DNA of 64,000 nt from Klebsiella africana (GCF_020526085.1 NZ_CP084874.1:3224001-3288000), one strand, 5' to 3'. Counted from the stretch's first letter, positions 9,336 through 21,070 are shown. Notes: generated by a model from the letters alone, not told the origin. A program made the numbers and translations.

Positions 9336-10550
9336 ATGACACCGACTTCCCTTTCCACCCGCGATGCGGGCTGGATTATCTTCATTCTCGCGCTCGGCGC
9401 TGGCTTCAGCGTCGCCTCGATCTACTACGCGCAACCGCTGCTGCCGCTGATGGGCGCTAACCTCCATCTGACGGTGGAAGGAATGGGCCTGGTCCCTACC
9501 CTGACGCAGGCCGGCTACGCGCTCGGCATTCTGTTCCTGCTCCCCCTCGGTGACCGTCACGATCGCCGCCGGCTGATCCTGCTGAAGAGCGCCATGCTGG
9601 CGATCCTGCTGCTTCTGTGCAGCCTTACCGGCCAGCTCACCTCACTGCTGGTGGTCAGTCTGCTGATCGGCATGGCGGCGACCATGGCGCAGGATATCGT
9701 TCCGGCGGCAGCGATCCTCGCCCCTGCGGGCAAGCAGGGAAAAATGGTGGGCACGGTGATGACCGGGCTGCTGCTGGGGATCCTGCTCTCACGGACGGTC
9801 AGCGGCGTGGTGGGCGCCGTATTCGGCTGGCGGGTGATGTATCAGGCGGCGGCCGTCAGCGTCGCGCTGATTGGCCTGGTAATGTGGCGGGTTCTGCCGC
9901 GCTTCGCTGTTCACTCGACGCTCAGCTATCCGCAGCTAATGGCCTCGATGGCGCATCTGTGGCGCCGTTACCCGGCATTACGCCGCGCCGCACTGGCTCA
10001 GGGCGCGCTCTCCATTGCCTTTAGCGCTTTCTGGTCGACGCTGGCGGTAATGCTTTCCGAACACTATCACATGGGCAGCGCGGTAGCGGGCGGTTTTGGT
10101 ATCGCCGGGGCTGCCGGGGCGCTGGCGGCACCGCTGGCCGGCGGTCTGGCCGATAAGTTTGGCGCAGGTAAAGTGACTCAGATGGGCGCTGCGCTGGTCA
10201 CCCTCTCCTTCGCCCTGATGTTTATGCTGCCACTGCTGCCTCTGCATGGCCAGCTGGCGCTGATTGCCCTCTCGGCGATTGGCTTTGACCTTGGCCTGCA
10301 GTCAAGCCTGGTGGCGCATCAGAACCTGGTTTATGGCCTGGAGCCGCAGGCCCGTGGACGTCTGAACGCCCTGCTGTTTACCGTGGTCTTTATCGGGATG
10401 TCGCTGGGGTCAGTGCTGGGCAGCAAGCTGTATGTGCTGGCCGGCTGGAACGGGGTAATCATGCTGGCCGTCGTCAGTGGGGCAATCGCCCTGGCGATCC
10501 GCCTGCTGGAAAATGCCCGTATCGTCGCTGCCGAACGCAGCACGTCCTAA
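9336..10550 (+). CDS. MFS transporter (drug/sugar exporter type)
   Basis: A 404-aa major facilitator protein with about 12 hydrophobic segments. The motif GDRHDRRRLI (about residues 73-82) after the second helix corresponds to MFS motif A. The N-terminus is short and cytoplasmic, and the helices are rich in Leu, Gly and Ala. I start it at the ATG at 9336, 7 nt after a GAGGT ribosome site; a TTG two codons upstream is possible. It resembles the sugar-efflux or drug-export branch, but substrate cannot be told. It is paired with the divergent LysR regulator and ends at a strong terminator. Confidence 0.88.
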   Translation: MTPTSLSTRDAGWIIFILALGAGFSVASIYYAQPLLPLMGANLHLTVEGMGLVPTLTQAGYALGILFLLPLGDRHDRRRLILLKSAMLAILLLLCSLTGQLTSLLVVSLLIGMAATMAQDIVPAAAILAPAGKQGKMVGTVMTGLLLGILLSRTVSGVVGAVFGWRVMYQAAAVSVALIGLVMWRVLPRFAVHSTLSYPQLMASMAHLWRRYPALRRAALAQGALSIAFSAFWSTLAVMLSEHYHMGSAVAGGFGIAGAAGALAAPLAGGLADKFGAGKVTQMGAALVTLSFALMFMLPLLPLHGQLALIALSAIGFDLGLQSSLVAHQNLVYGLEPQARGRLNALLFTVVFIGMSLGSVLGSKLYVLAGWNGVIMLAVVSGAIALAIRLLENARIVAAERSTS

Positions 10551-10552
10551 AA

Positions 10553-10588
10553 AAAACCCGCGTCGCCTGAGGCGACGCGGGTTTACTT
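10553..10588. terminator. bidirectional terminator MFS gene / murJ
   Basis: A long GC stem AACCCGCGTCGCC / GGCGACGCGGGTT with an A-tract before and a T-rich run after lies between the convergent stop codons of the MFS gene and murJ. Confidence 0.88.
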
Positions 10589-10604
10589 TTTCCCGCATAA
10601 TCGC

Positions 10605-12206
<1,602 letters not shown>

Positions 12207-12251
12207 CTACCGGGTTCAACATGAATTACTACTGTCAGTTGTTACAACGGA

Positions 12252-13175
12252 TTATTCATTAATGGCGTCGCGCCAGAGTTTTTCGACCACCCGCTGAGCC
12301 AGCAGCGCCTGTTCGCCTGCGGTTTCAGGAACCGTCTGATTTTGCACGCATTCGATAAAATGGCGCGCGCAGCCGACAAAACCGCGCTGCTCAAGGGTGG
12401 TTTGCCAGCCGGCGACCGGGCGCTGGACCACGCCATGGCCGCATTCCTCCTGCCATTCGCGCATCTCGCTCACTGCATATAACCCGCCATCCGTGACCGC
12501 CTGCACCCACTCACGCTGGCTGCCGGCGCGGCGATGCATACTGGTGGTAACCTGCAGCCGGGGCGAACTGAACTGGTGTTCGGCATAGAGCATTTCGCCC
12601 TGCGGGGTGATCTGCAGCGCGCCGCCGCGCAGACGCGCCTGACCGTCGGCCAGCCACAGCGCAGTATCCACTACATGCAGATAGTCATCGAGCAACGTAA
12701 AGCGCAGATCGTTGCCCACGCTATCACTCCGGTGCTTATCCATCCGCAGCGATGCCGCCTCGCCCAGCCGCTCCTTCAGCTCACGATAAAGCGGCGCAAA
12801 GCGGCGATTGAACCCAACCATCAGGGTCAAATGACGCCGCGCCGCCAGTTCGACCAGCGCCTCCGCCTCACTCAACTTGTCCGCCAATGGTTTATCGACA
12901 CAAACATGAACCCCGGCATTCAGTAAGTGATTTACCACTTCATAATGTGAAGCCGTTGAGGTATGGACAAAAACCGCATCGCACTGTGCCGCCAGGGCAT
13001 CGAGGGAATCAGCATATGGCATCCGCCAGGTTTCGCAGATCCGTAGCGCCTTCTCTTTACCCGGCGACCAGGCAGCCTGCAGCGTCCAGCTTTCCGCCGC
13101 TCCCAGCACCGGCAGCCACGCTTTCTGCGCGATGCCGCCTAACCCAACCACCCCGATGCGCAATTTGGTGCCCAC
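12252..13175 (-). CDS. mviM: Gfo/Idh/MocA-family oxidoreductase MviM
   Basis: A 307-aa NAD(P)-dependent oxidoreductase-like protein. The Rossmann motif GVVGLGGIAQ lies at residues 8-17, and the family signature CVDKPLADKLSEAEALV is at about 91-107. The substrate is unknown; the gene is conserved upstream of murJ and was named for virulence in Salmonella together with it. Length is identical to the E. coli protein. It starts 2 bp after the yceH stop, so the two are translationally close. Confidence 0.93.
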   Translation of the reverse strand: MGTKLRIGVVGLGGIAQKAWLPVLGAAESWTLQAAWSPGKEKALRICETWRMPYADSLDALAAQCDAVFVHTSTASHYEVVNHLLNAGVHVCVDKPLADKLSEAEALVELAARRHLTLMVGFNRRFAPLYRELKERLGEAASLRMDKHRSDSVGNDLRFTLLDDYLHVVDTALWLADGQARLRGGALQITPQGEMLYAEHQFSSPRLQVTTSMHRRAGSQREWVQAVTDGGLYAVSEMREWQEECGHGVVQRPVAGWQTTLEQRGFVGCARHFIECVQNQTVPETAGEQALLAQRVVEKLWRDAINE

Positions 13176-13177
13176 AT

Positions 13178-13831
13178 TTAATCTCCCAGATGGTGTAACA
13201 GCGAGTCGAGGCGCGCTTTTAACTCCGCTACCTCACCTTCCAGTGCTTCAACCCGGGCACGCAGATCGTCATCATCTTCCAGCGGTGCGAGTGCTTCCAC
13301 CGTGGTGATCAGCGTGTCCATATCATCGCAAAACAGATGCATATAGCGGCTTTCCCGCTTCCCCGGCTCCCGAGGCAGGCGGGCGACGAAGGGGCCATCT
13401 TCGCGCGTTGCCAGCCCTTCCAGCACGCTTTCCACTTCCGCCATATCGCTGAACTCATGCATCCGCTGCGCCCGGCTGCGGAGTTCGCCCGGCGTCTGAG
13501 CACCGCGCAGCAGTAACGTCGTCACCACCGCTACCTCGCCGGCGCTGAGTTTCAGATCGCCAAACTCGGAGTTGCAAAAGCGCTGTTCATATTTGGTGAC
13601 GCGATTACCGAATCCGCTGACCGTGCGCAGATAGTGCCGTTTCACCAGCGTATCCAGCAGGGCCTGGACCTCGCCTTCGCTCAGGGACATCACCGGTTCG
13701 CGGTTGGTTTTCTGATTGCAGGCGGTGACCACGGCGTTCACCGACAGCGGATACTGTTCGGGGGTGGTGACCTGTTTTTCCAGCAAACAACCAATGACGC
13801 GCGCTTCATGCGCGGTTAATTGATATTTCAT
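13178..13831 (-). CDS. yceH: YceH, UPF0502/DUF480 protein
   Basis: A 217-aa protein of the DUF480 family: tandem winged-helix-like domains ([21 protein letters not shown] near the N-terminus, a second around residues 90-160) and a short C-terminal coiled coil ([22 protein letters not shown]). The structure suggests nucleic-acid or protein binding; no function is established. It is packed 9 bp downstream of rimJ and 2 bp upstream of mviM. Confidence 0.92.
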   Translation of the reverse strand: MKYQLTAHEARVIGCLLEKQVTTPEQYPLSVNAVVTACNQKTNREPVMSLSEGEVQALLDTLVKRHYLRTVSGFGNRVTKYEQRFCNSEFGDLKLSAGEVAVVTTLLLRGAQTPGELRSRAQRMHEFSDMAEVESVLEGLATREDGPFVARLPREPGKRESRYMHLFCDDMDTLITTVEALAPLEDDDDLRARVEALEGEVAELKARLDSLLHHLGD

Positions 13832-13840
13832 CCTCTCTCC

Positions 13841-14425
13841 TTAACGTCCCGCAGACCAGTCCGGCGTCGTTAACGCCGTTAACACATGGTCACGCCACTG
13901 CCCGTCAATCAGCAGATAATCTTTGGCGTAACCCTCCTTTTCAAACCCCAACCGCGCCAGCAGCGCGCCGCTGCGCTGATTATGCGGCATATAGTTGGCC
14001 ATAATGCGATGAATATGCTGCGTGCGCTGCATATAGCGAATTGCCGTGGTCAGCGCTTCAAACATCAGCCCCTGCCCCTGCCACTTCTCACCAATGGAGT
14101 AGCCGAGATAACAGGCATGAAACGATCCGCGCACCACGTTGGAGAAGTTCGCCACGCCGATGATCTCTTTTTCCTCTGGATCGAGCAGGGCGAAATAGAA
14201 TGCTGAACCCTGCTTATGGAATTCGGCAATCATCGACAGGCGCGCCTGCCATCCGGAAGGATAGCAGTGGCTGTCATCACGTACCGGCTCCCACGGTTTT
14301 AAGAACGCTTTATTTTCGGCGTAATAATCGGCCAGACGCCATGCGTCACGATCGTGAACCAGGCGCACCACCAGCCTGTCCGTCGTCAAACGCACCTTCG
14401 GCACGTTACTGCGATAGCCAAACAT
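13841..14425 (-). CDS. rimJ: ribosomal protein S5 alanine N-acetyltransferase
   Basis: RimJ acetylates the N-terminal alanine of ribosomal protein S5 and helps 30S assembly. The 194-aa GNAT protein begins [19 protein letters not shown] at 14425, matching the family start; the longer upstream frame is not homologous. The acetyl-CoA loop is in [18 protein letters not shown] (about residues 115-132). It heads the rimJ-yceH-mviM unit and is divergent from mdtH. Confidence 0.95.
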   Translation of the reverse strand: MFGYRSNVPKVRLTTDRLVVRLVHDRDAWRLADYYAENKAFLKPWEPVRDDSHCYPSGWQARLSMIAEFHKQGSAFYFALLDPEEKEIIGVANFSNVVRGSFHACYLGYSIGEKWQGQGLMFEALTTAIRYMQRTQHIHRIMANYMPHNQRSGALLARLGFEKEGYAKDYLLIDGQWRDHVLTALTTPDWSAGR

Positions 14426-14653
14426 TTCCTCTTCAGTCCCCCTGACTTGAATCTTGCTATCATCACTATACCTGTCCTGTGCGGCGGTGTGAAAACAGCA
14501 ACATACCATTTTCTGCGCCATCTCCTCTTTTCGATGAATAGCCTCAATCGAACTTGCATTTTGATAAAAAAATATTGTCGCAAGGGTGCTGGGAAAAGCA
14601 GCAGATTGCCCGCAGAATATCCTCGCTTATCTCTCTTTTTCCCTGGAGGGGAA

Positions 14654-15862
14654 ATGTCCCGCGTATCGCAGGCAAGGAGCCTGGGTAAATATTTCCTGTT
14701 AGTCGATAACATGCTGGTCGTGCTGGGCTTTTTTGTCGTCTTCCCGCTGATTTCCATCCGCTTTGTCGATCAGATGGGGTGGGCGGCGCTGATGGTCGGT
14801 ATTGCGCTTGGCCTGCGCCAGCTGGTACAGCAGGGATTAGGCATCTTTGGCGGCGCCATCGCCGACCGCTTCGGCGCGAAACCAATGATCGTCACCGGCA
14901 TGTTGATGCGTGCCGGCGGCTTCGCCGCGATGGCCGTTGCCCATGAGCCATGGGTGCTCTGGCTCTCCTGTATTTTGTCCGGGCTGGGCGGCACGCTATT
15001 CGATCCGCCGCGGGCCGCCCTGGTGGTTAAGCTGGTGCGCCCGCATCAGCGCGGCCGCTTTTTCTCCATTCTGATGATGCAGGATAGCGCCGGGGCAGTG
15101 ATCGGCGCCCTGCTGGGCAGCTGGCTGCTGCAGTATGATTTTCGTCTGGTGTGCAGCGCCGGCGCCGCGCTGTTTATCGCCTGTGCGGCGTTTAATGCCT
15201 GGTATCTGCCGGCGTGGAAGTTGTCTACGGTGAAAACCCCGGTGCGAGAAGGGCTGGGCCGGGTGCTGCGGGACAAGCGCTTCGTCACCTATGTCCTGAC
15301 GCTCACCGGCTATTATATGCTGGCGGTGCAGGTAATGCTGATGCTGCCGATCATGGTGAATGATATCGCCGGCTCGCCAGCGGCAGTGAAGTGGATGTAC
15401 GCCATCGAAGCCACCATTTCGCTCACCCTGCTCTACCCCATCGCTCGGTGGAGCGAAAAACGCTTCCGCCTTGAGCATCGGCTGATGGCCGGTCTGCTGG
15501 TGATGACCCTGGCCATGCTGCCGATCGGCATGACCAGCAGTTTACAGCAGCTGTTTACCCTGATTTGCCTGTTTTACATCGGCTCCATCATTGCCGAACC
15601 TGCCCGCGAGACGCTGGGCGCTTCGCTGGCAGACGCCCGGGCGCGTGGCAGCTATATGGGCTTCAGCCGTCTGGGCCTCGCCTTTGGCGGCGCGCTGGGT
15701 TACGCGGGCGGCGGTTGGCTGTTTGATGCCGGGAAAGCCGTGGGCCAGCCCGAGCTGCCATGGCTGATGCTTGGGGCCATCGGGATTATCACCTTCCTGG
15801 CGCTGTGGTGGCAGTTTAGTCCGAAACGCTCTGCCTCCGGCATGCTGGAGCCGCGTACATGA
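14654..15862 (+). CDS. mdtH: MFS multidrug transporter MdtH
   Basis: A 402-aa, 12-helix major facilitator exporter; E. coli MdtH gives resistance to norfloxacin and enoxacin when overproduced. The N-terminus [20 protein letters not shown] and length equal the E. coli form. The MFS motif A is in [12 protein letters not shown] (about residues 65-76). The start ATG follows a strong GGAGGGG ribosome site. In E. coli grxB lies next to mdtH (recalled); here yceB follows after only 113 bp. Confidence 0.95.
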   Translation: MSRVSQARSLGKYFLLVDNMLVVLGFFVVFPLISIRFVDQMGWAALMVGIALGLRQLVQQGLGIFGGAIADRFGAKPMIVTGMLMRAGGFAAMAVAHEPWVLWLSCILSGLGGTLFDPPRAALVVKLVRPHQRGRFFSILMMQDSAGAVIGALLGSWLLQYDFRLVCSAGAALFIACAAFNAWYLPAWKLSTVKTPVREGLGRVLRDKRFVTYVLTLTGYYMLAVQVMLMLPIMVNDIAGSPAAVKWMYAIEATISLTLLYPIARWSEKRFRLEHRLMAGLLVMTLAMLPIGMTSSLQQLFTLICLFYIGSIIAEPARETLGASLADARARGSYMGFSRLGLAFGGALGYAGGGWLFDAGKAVGQPELPWLMLGAIGIITFLALWWQFSPKRSASGMLEPRT

Positions 15863-15975
15863 AGCGCCCGCGGCGGTATTCCCCTGCTTTCAGCCTATTC
15901 TGCTGGCATCAAGGGTGCTGACAGATCATGATGCTTTGTGTCAGGATGAATGAAGGTATGAGCTTGAGGAACCCC

Positions 15976-16536
15976 ATGAAAAAGATATTGATCGCCGCCG
16001 CGCTAATTGTCAGCGGCCTGCTGAGCGGCTGTAATCAGCTGACCCAATACACGGTAAGCGAGCAGGAGATTAACCAGGCCCTGCAGAAGCGAAACCATTT
16101 TGCCAAAGATATTGGTCTGAAAGGCGTTGCCGACGCCCATATCGAACTGCAGAACCTCACCAGCGCTATCGGGCGCGAGGAGCCGGGCAAAGTTACGCTG
16201 ACCGGGATCGCTAACGTTGATCTGAACTCCCTGTTCGGCACGCAGAAAGCGACGATCGATCTGAAGCTCAAAGCGCTGCCAACCTTTGACAGAGAGAAAG
16301 GCGCTATCTTCTTGCAGGAAATGGAGGTGGTGGATGCCAAAGTGGCGCCCGAGAAGCTACAGTCGGTCATTCAGGCCCTGCTCCCCTACCTGAATCAGTC
16401 GCTGCGCAGCTACTTCAGCCAGCAGCCGGCCTATATCCTGCGTGAGGACGCCAGCACCGGTGAAGCGCTGGCGAAGAAATACGCCAAGGGCATAGAGGTG
16501 AAGCCGGGCGAGATTGTCATCCCCTTTACCAATTAA
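15976..16536 (+). CDS. yceB: DUF1439 lipoprotein YceB
   Basis: A 186-aa lipoprotein: MKKILIAAALIVSGLLSGCNQ is a type II signal with the lipobox LLSGC (Cys19). The mature part is a DUF1439 domain, a tubular lipid-binding-like fold. The start at 15976 gives the exact signal peptide; the frame is open 16 codons further upstream. Function is unknown. A hairpin at 16541-16567 closes the gene. Confidence 0.93.
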   Translation: MKKILIAAALIVSGLLSGCNQLTQYTVSEQEINQALQKRNHFAKDIGLKGVADAHIELQNLTSAIGREEPGKVTLTGIANVDLNSLFGTQKATIDLKLKALPTFDREKGAIFLQEMEVVDAKVAPEKLQSVIQALLPYLNQSLRSYFSQQPAYILREDASTGEALAKKYAKGIEVKPGEIVIPFTN

Positions 16537-16540
16537 TCTC

Positions 16541-16567
16541 CAGGGCGCTACGGCGCCCTGAATTTTT
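16541..16567 (+). terminator. terminator after yceB
   Basis: The stem CAGGGCGC / GCGCCCTG with a short loop is followed by AATTTTTT, five bases after the yceB stop. Confidence 0.8.
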
Positions 16568-16584
16568 TACGGAAATGAGTGCAA

Positions 16585-16600
16585 AGGAAAACGTTTACGC
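16585..16600 (+). promoter_or_regulatory. PurR operator upstream of pyrC
   Basis: The 16-bp site AGGAAAACGTTTACGC fits the PurR consensus (ANGCAANCGNTTNCNT) at most fixed positions and sits in the pyrC promoter, where E. coli also has a PurR site. Confidence 0.75.
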
Positions 16601-16612
16601 TTATCCTTAGTG

Positions 16613-16653
16613 CCCGGCAAAAAACAGCCCTGATGACTGAACCTATTAGCCGG
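16613..16653 (+). promoter_or_regulatory. pyrC leader hairpin (CTP/GTP start-site switching)
   Basis: CCGGC at 16614-16618 can pair with GCCGG at 16649-16653, sequestering the region just before the pyrC start codon. In E. coli and Salmonella, transcripts that begin at the upstream C form this hairpin and are poorly translated, while short G-started transcripts escape it. The same geometry is seen here. Confidence 0.7.
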
Positions 16654-16661
16654 AGCCTTCC

Positions 16662-17708
16662 ATGACAGCACAATCCCAGGTATTGAAAATCCGCCGCCCA
16701 GACGACTGGCATATCCATCTGCGCGATGATGATATGCTGAAAACCGTCGTGCCTTATACCAGTGAGTTTTATGGCCGGGCGATCGTGATGCCGAATCTGG
16801 TGCCGCCTGTCACCACCGTCGCGGCGGCTATCGCTTACCGCCAGCGCATTCTGGATGCCGTGCCGGCCGGGTATAATTTTACCCCGCTGATGACCTGCTA
16901 TCTGACGGACTCCCTCGATCCGGCAGAGCTGGAACGTGGCTTTAACGAAGGGGTGTTCACCGCCGCCAAGCTTTACCCGGCCAACGCCACCACCAACTCC
17001 AGCCACGGCGTCACCAGTATCGACGCCATTATGCCGGTGCTGGAGCGGATGGAAAAACTGGGGATGCCGCTGCTGGTTCACGGCGAAGTCACTCAAGCCG
17101 AGATTGATATTTTCGATCGCGAAGCGCGCTTTATTGAGACGGTGATGGAGCCCCTGCGCCAGCGCCTGCCCGGCCTGAAAGTGGTTTTTGAACATATCAC
17201 CACCAAAGACGCCGCCGAGTACGTGCGTGACGGTAATGAACTGCTGGCAGCTACCATCACCCCGCAGCATCTGATGTTCAACCGCAACCATATGCTGGTG
17301 GGTGGCATTCGCCCTCACCTGTACTGTCTACCGGTACTCAAACGCAATATTCACCAGCAGGCTCTGCGTGAGCTGGTCGCCAGCGGTTTCAGCCGTGCCT
17401 TCCTCGGCACCGACTCCGCGCCGCACACCCGCCACCGTAAGGAAGCCAGCTGTGGCTGCGCCGGCTGCTTTAACGCCCCGACCGCCCTCGGCAGCTACGC
17501 CACGGTGTTTGAAGAAATGAACGCTCTGCAGCACTTTGAGGCTTTCTGCTCGCTGAACGGCCCGCGCTTCTACGGTCTGCCGATCAATGAGAGCTACGTT
17601 GAACTGGTGCGTGAAGAGACGACCGTTGTGGACAGCATTGCCCTGCCCAATGACACCCTGGTGCCCTTCCTGGCGGGTGAAACTGTCCGCTGGACCATGA
17701 AGAAATAA
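16662..17708 (+). CDS. pyrC: dihydroorotase
   Basis: PyrC closes carbamoyl-aspartate to dihydroorotate in pyrimidine synthesis. The 348-aa class II dihydroorotase has the zinc-binding motif [13 protein letters not shown] (residues 13-25) and the carboxylated lysine in [13 protein letters not shown] (near residue 103). Length equals E. coli PyrC (348 aa). It is a single gene between yceB and dinI with a PurR operator and an attenuating leader hairpin upstream. Confidence 0.97.
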   Translation: MTAQSQVLKIRRPDDWHIHLRDDDMLKTVVPYTSEFYGRAIVMPNLVPPVTTVAAAIAYRQRILDAVPAGYNFTPLMTCYLTDSLDPAELERGFNEGVFTAAKLYPANATTNSSHGVTSIDAIMPVLERMEKLGMPLLVHGEVTQAEIDIFDREARFIETVMEPLRQRLPGLKVVFEHITTKDAAEYVRDGNELLAATITPQHLMFNRNHMLVGGIRPHLYCLPVLKRNIHQQALRELVASGFSRAFLGTDSAPHTRHRKEASCGCAGCFNAPTALGSYATVFEEMNALQHFEAFCSLNGPRFYGLPINESYVELVREETTVVDSIALPNDTLVPFLAGETVRWTMKK

Positions 17709-17743
17709 AAACGCAGCCCCCTGTTGTCAACGCCAAGCTGATA

Positions 17744-17759
17744 CTGTATAAATAACCAG
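17744..17759. promoter_or_regulatory. LexA box of dinI
   Basis: CTGT-N8-CCAG matches the SOS consensus CTGT-N8-ACAG except one base. It overlaps a likely promoter, TTGTCA (17724-17729), 17-bp spacer, TATAAA (17747-17752). Confidence 0.85.
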
Positions 17760-17780
17760 TATCGAACACAGGGGGCAATT

Positions 17781-18032
17781 ATGCGCATTGAAGTGTCTAT
17801 CGCCAAAACGACCGCCTTACCTAACGGCGCGCTGGAAGCGCTGAATAACGAACTCTCTCGCCGTATCGCCGAGCAATTCCCGGCCATCGATAGCCAGGTG
17901 AGCGTCCGCTACGCCACCGGAAACCAGCTCTCGGTGTTTGGCGCCCTGAAAGAAGACAAAGACCGGATAAGCGAAATCCTGCAAGAAACCTGGGAAAGCG
18001 CGGACGACTGGTTTGTCCACGATCTCTCCTGA
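17781..18032 (+). CDS. dinI: DNA damage-inducible protein I
   Basis: DinI is a small SOS protein that binds RecA filaments and tunes LexA and UmuD cleavage. The 83-aa protein has the DinI fold with an acidic C-terminal helix (KEDKDRISEILQETWESADDW) that mimics DNA. It is two residues longer than the E. coli protein. An SOS box overlaps its promoter and a terminator follows at 18084-18105. Confidence 0.95.
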   Translation: MRIEVSIAKTTALPNGALEALNNELSRRIAEQFPAIDSQVSVRYATGNQLSVFGALKEDKDRISEILQETWESADDWFVHDLS

Positions 18033-18083
18033 AGCATGCCGGGATCCAGTTACTCTGGTTTGCTCCCTCATTGTGCTTTTTTT

Positions 18084-18105
18084 GCCGGGTCGCCCCGGCT
18101 TTTTT
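18084..18105 (+). terminator. terminator after dinI
   Basis: The stem GCCGGG / CCCGGC is followed by six T residues, 51 bp past the dinI stop. Confidence 0.8.
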
Positions 18106-18334
18106 ATCCCTCTCTTCTGTTCAGAATAGTCCTGATTATTCTGCTCAATATCGACTAAAATGGCCATTTTACGCGCTTATCTTGAGTAAAAAAACGGCAA
18201 AAGAAGAAAATCATGCTGCCTTTCATTTAATTTCTCGAGTTTATTCTTGATCCCTGATATAATTAACTTGCTTCAAAAAATATGCATTAAACCTCGAGAA
18301 TTGTTGTCTTTTAACATATGAATAAGGGGTTATG

Positions 18335-18589
18335 ATGGAAAAAAATAATGAAGTCATTCAAACCCATCCCCTCGTTGGATGGGACATCAGCACCGTTGAT
18401 AGCTACGATGCGCTGATGCTGCGCCTGCACTACCAGAACCCCACTCAAGAAAACAGTAATGATGCTGAGATTGGCCAGACGCTATGGCTAACGACGGACG
18501 TCGCACGTCAGTTTATTTCAATCCTGGAAGCAGGCATTGCAAAGATTGAATCTGGCGAATACCAGGAAAATGAGTACCGCAGGCATTAA
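18335..18589 (+). CDS. bssS: biofilm regulator BssS
   Basis: An 84-aa cytoplasmic protein, near-identical at both ends to E. coli BssS (MEKNNEVIQTHPLVGWDI ... FISILEAGIAKIESG). E. coli BssS affects biofilm formation through indole and autoinducer-2 signalling; the mechanism is unknown. Two ATGs lie in tandem; the second (18335) is better spaced from the AAGGGG ribosome site and gives the family length. A stem-loop (AGGCACC / GGTGCCT) follows at 18625-18642. Confidence 0.93.
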   Translation: MEKNNEVIQTHPLVGWDISTVDSYDALMLRLHYQNPTQENSNDAEIGQTLWLTTDVARQFISILEAGIAKIESGEYQENEYRRH

Positions 18590-18715
18590 CGCGGCACGCG
18601 GAATGACTTAAGTATAATCTTAACAGGCACCTGCGGGTGCCTGAATTATTTTCGGGCTTGTATAAGCGCAGGGAGTTAATTACCCTGCTAACAAGGCAAT
18701 TACCCGGAACTCACC

Positions 18716-19834
18716 ATGCAATACGATCTTATCATTATCGGCAGCGGCTCTGTTGGCGCTGCGGCGGGGTATTATGCGCGTCGTGCCGGACTCAATGTTC
18801 TGATGACCGATGCCCATCAACCTCCCCATCAGGAAGGCAGCCATCACGGCAGCAGCCGTCTTATCCGTCACGCCTATGGCGAAGGTGAAAAATATGTTCC
18901 GCTGGTGCTGCGTGCCCAGCAGCTATGGGATGAACTGGCAGAGATCAGTGGCGAAGCCGTGTTTGAACGTACCGGCGTCATTAACCTCGGCCCCGCCAGC
19001 TCCCCTTTCCTGGCCAACGTCGCCGCCAGCGCCAGGGCGTTCGATCTTGAGGTTGAAGAGTTAGATGCCCAGGCTGTAATGCAACGCTGGCCGGAGATAC
19101 GCCTTCCCGATGGCTACCGGGCGATCTTCGAACCTGCTTCCGGCGTACTGCGCAGTGAGCTGGCCGTCGAGACCTGGATCCGTCTGGCGCGGGAAGCAGG
19201 CTGTGCACAGTTATTCAACTGTCCGGTCTCAGCCATTCATCACCATGCTGACGGCATCACCATCGATACCCTCGACGGTGAATATCATGGTAAAAAACTG
19301 CTGGTCAGCGCCGGCACCTGGGTCACCCGCCTGCTGCCGGACCTCCCCATCCAGCCGGTACGCAAGGTCTTCGCCTGGTACCAGGCCGATGGCCGTTACA
19401 GCAGCAAAAATCATTTCCCGGCATTCACCGGTGAGATGCCCAACGGCGATCAATACTACGGCTTCCCGGCAGAAGATAATGAACTGAAGATTGGCAAGCA
19501 TAACGGCGGCCAGCCGATCGCCACGCCGCAGGAGCGGGTAGCGTTTGGCGCGGTCGCCAGCGATGGTTCCGAATCCTTCCCGTTTTTGCGTAACGTTCTG
19601 CCAGGCATCGGCGGCTGCCTGCACGGCGCCTCCTGCACCTACGACAATACCGTCGATGAGGACTTTATTATCGATACGTTGCCAGGCAGGCCAGACACGC
19701 TGCTGATCACCGGGCTGAGCGGCCACGGCTTTAAGTTTGCGCCAGTGCTGGGGGAAATTGCCAGTCAGTTTGCCCGGGGTGAGGCGTCGACCTTTAACCT
19801 GACGCCTTTTTCGCTGGCGCGCTTTAGCTCATAA
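18716..19834 (+). CDS. solA: N-methyl-L-tryptophan oxidase
   Basis: SolA is a flavoenzyme of the monomeric sarcosine oxidase family that oxidatively demethylates N-methyl-tryptophan. The 372-aa protein has the FAD-binding GxGxxG motif [15 protein letters not shown] (about residues 7-21) and the cysteine of the covalent flavin link in GASCTYDNT (near residue 308). Length equals E. coli SolA. A terminator-like hairpin follows at 19866-19889. Confidence 0.95.
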   Translation: MQYDLIIIGSGSVGAAAGYYARRAGLNVLMTDAHQPPHQEGSHHGSSRLIRHAYGEGEKYVPLVLRAQQLWDELAEISGEAVFERTGVINLGPASSPFLANVAASARAFDLEVEELDAQAVMQRWPEIRLPDGYRAIFEPASGVLRSELAVETWIRLAREAGCAQLFNCPVSAIHHHADGITIDTLDGEYHGKKLLVSAGTWVTRLLPDLPIQPVRKVFAWYQADGRYSSKNHFPAFTGEMPNGDQYYGFPAEDNELKIGKHNGGQPIATPQERVAFGAVASDGSESFPFLRNVLPGIGGCLHGASCTYDNTVDEDFIIDTLPGRPDTLLITGLSGHGFKFAPVLGEIASQFARGEASTFNLTPFSLARFSS

Positions 19835-19865
19835 TGAAATGCGGCGTGCCTGCCGCCGGAAAAAA

Positions 19866-19889
19866 AACGGCCTCCGTGTCGAGGCCGTT
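19866..19889. terminator. stem-loop after solA
   Basis: The stem AACGGCCTC / GAGGCCGTT is preceded by eight A residues. The T-tract on the plus strand is weak, so its main direction is uncertain. Confidence 0.55.
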
Positions 19890-19906
19890 AGTCATTGAGA
19901 ACGGTT

Positions 19907-20020
19907 ATGCGTCGCCTGTTTAATATGCTGGTCAACAACGTGCGCGAGCACTTTATGATCTATCTTGCGCTCTGGTTGTTGCTGGCCATCATCGATCTCG
20001 TCTGGTTATGGTTTTTCTGA
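19907..20020 (+). CDS. yceO: small membrane protein YceO
   Basis: A 37-aa [19 protein letters not shown] followed by a single hydrophobic segment rich in Leu, Ile and Trp, closely resembling the C-terminal 37 residues of E. coli YceO. It should span the inner membrane once with a basic N-terminus inside. Function is unknown. An in-frame TTG at 19895 could extend it by four codons before an in-frame stop. Its last 15 bases overlap the 3' end of trhO on the other strand. Confidence 0.75.
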   Translation: MRRLFNMLVNNVREHFMIYLALWLLLAIIDLVWLWFF

Positions 20021-21070
20021 CGACGCCGGCTCGGGGATCCCGAGTTTGGTGTTCAGTCGGCCACGCGATTTGTTAAAGATTTTATTGCCGTTTTCGCGTC
20101 CGGCGCGTAGCTTGCGCTGCTCCTCTTCCGGCAGCTTATGCTCTTCCATACAGGCTTCACTACAGCAGCCGGCTAACTTCTCAGCACAGCTCGGGCACTG
20201 AATAAACAGCAGATGGCAGCCGTCATTCAGGCAATTGGTATGAGTGTCGCACGGCGCGCCGCACTGATGACAATGCGCGATGACGTCATCGGAGATCCGC
20301 TCGCCCATTCGCTCATCAAAGACAAAGTTTTTGCCAATAAAACGGACCGGCAGCCCCTGCTCACGAGCGCGGCGGGCGTATTCAATAATGCCACCCTCGA
20401 TGTGCCAGACCTTATTGAAACCGTTATGCTTCATCCAGGCGCTGGCTTTTTCACAGCGAATCCCCCCGGTACAATACATGACAATCTTCTTGTCTTTGTG
20501 ATCCTGCATCATTTCCACAGCTTTCGGCAGCTGGTCACGGAAGGTATCCGCCGGGATCTCCAGCGCGTTTTCGAAATGGCCCACCTCATATTCATAGTGA
20601 TTGCGCATATCGATAAACACCGCATCCGGATCGTCGAGCATCGCATTGACATCCGCCGCCTTGAGATAATCCCCTACATCGGAAGCGTCGAAGGAGGGAT
20701 CGTCGATGCCGTCGGCGACGATGCGGTCGCGTACTTTCAGGCGCAGTACCCAGAAAGATTTCCCATCGTCCTCCAGGGCGACATTGAAACGCAGCCCCGC
20801 CAGCGCCGGATCGAAGCCATAGAGAAACTCACGCAGAGCCTCAACGTTGCTTTCCGGCACGCTGATTTGCGCGTTGATGCCTTCCCGGGCCAGGTAGATG
20901 CGGCCAAAGACCTTCAGTTGGGTTAACGCAACCCATAACGCATCGCGCGTGGCTTGTGGGTCGACAATGGTGAAATATTTATAGAATGAGATCGTCGTGC
21001 GCGGCTCGGTCTCAGCCAGCATTTGCGCCTTTAACGTCTCATTTGAAATGCGGTTGTGTAACACTGGCAT
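20006..21070 (-). CDS. trhO: tRNA uridine(34) hydroxylase (rhodanese-like)
   Basis: TrhO (YceA) makes 5-hydroxyuridine at wobble position 34 of several tRNAs using oxygen. The 354-aa protein has an N-terminal acylphosphatase-like domain, a rhodanese domain with active Cys in [12 protein letters not shown] (about residues 178-189), and a C-terminal cysteine cluster (CHQCGAPC to CPSCAEKL). The start at 21070 ([16 protein letters not shown]) matches the family. Its 3' end overlaps yceO on the opposite strand. E. coli has yceI-yceJ between trhO and yceO (recalled); they are absent here. Confidence 0.95.
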   Translation of the reverse strand: MPVLHNRISNETLKAQMLAETEPRTTISFYKYFTIVDPQATRDALWVALTQLKVFGRIYLAREGINAQISVPESNVEALREFLYGFDPALAGLRFNVALEDDGKSFWVLRLKVRDRIVADGIDDPSFDASDVGDYLKAADVNAMLDDPDAVFIDMRNHYEYEVGHFENALEIPADTFRDQLPKAVEMMQDHKDKKIVMYCTGGIRCEKASAWMKHNGFNKVWHIEGGIIEYARRAREQGLPVRFIGKNFVFDERMGERISDDVIAHCHQCGAPCDTHTNCLNDGCHLLFIQCPSCAEKLAGCCSEACMEEHKLPEEEQRKLRAGRENGNKIFNKSRGRLNTKLGIPEPASSEKP

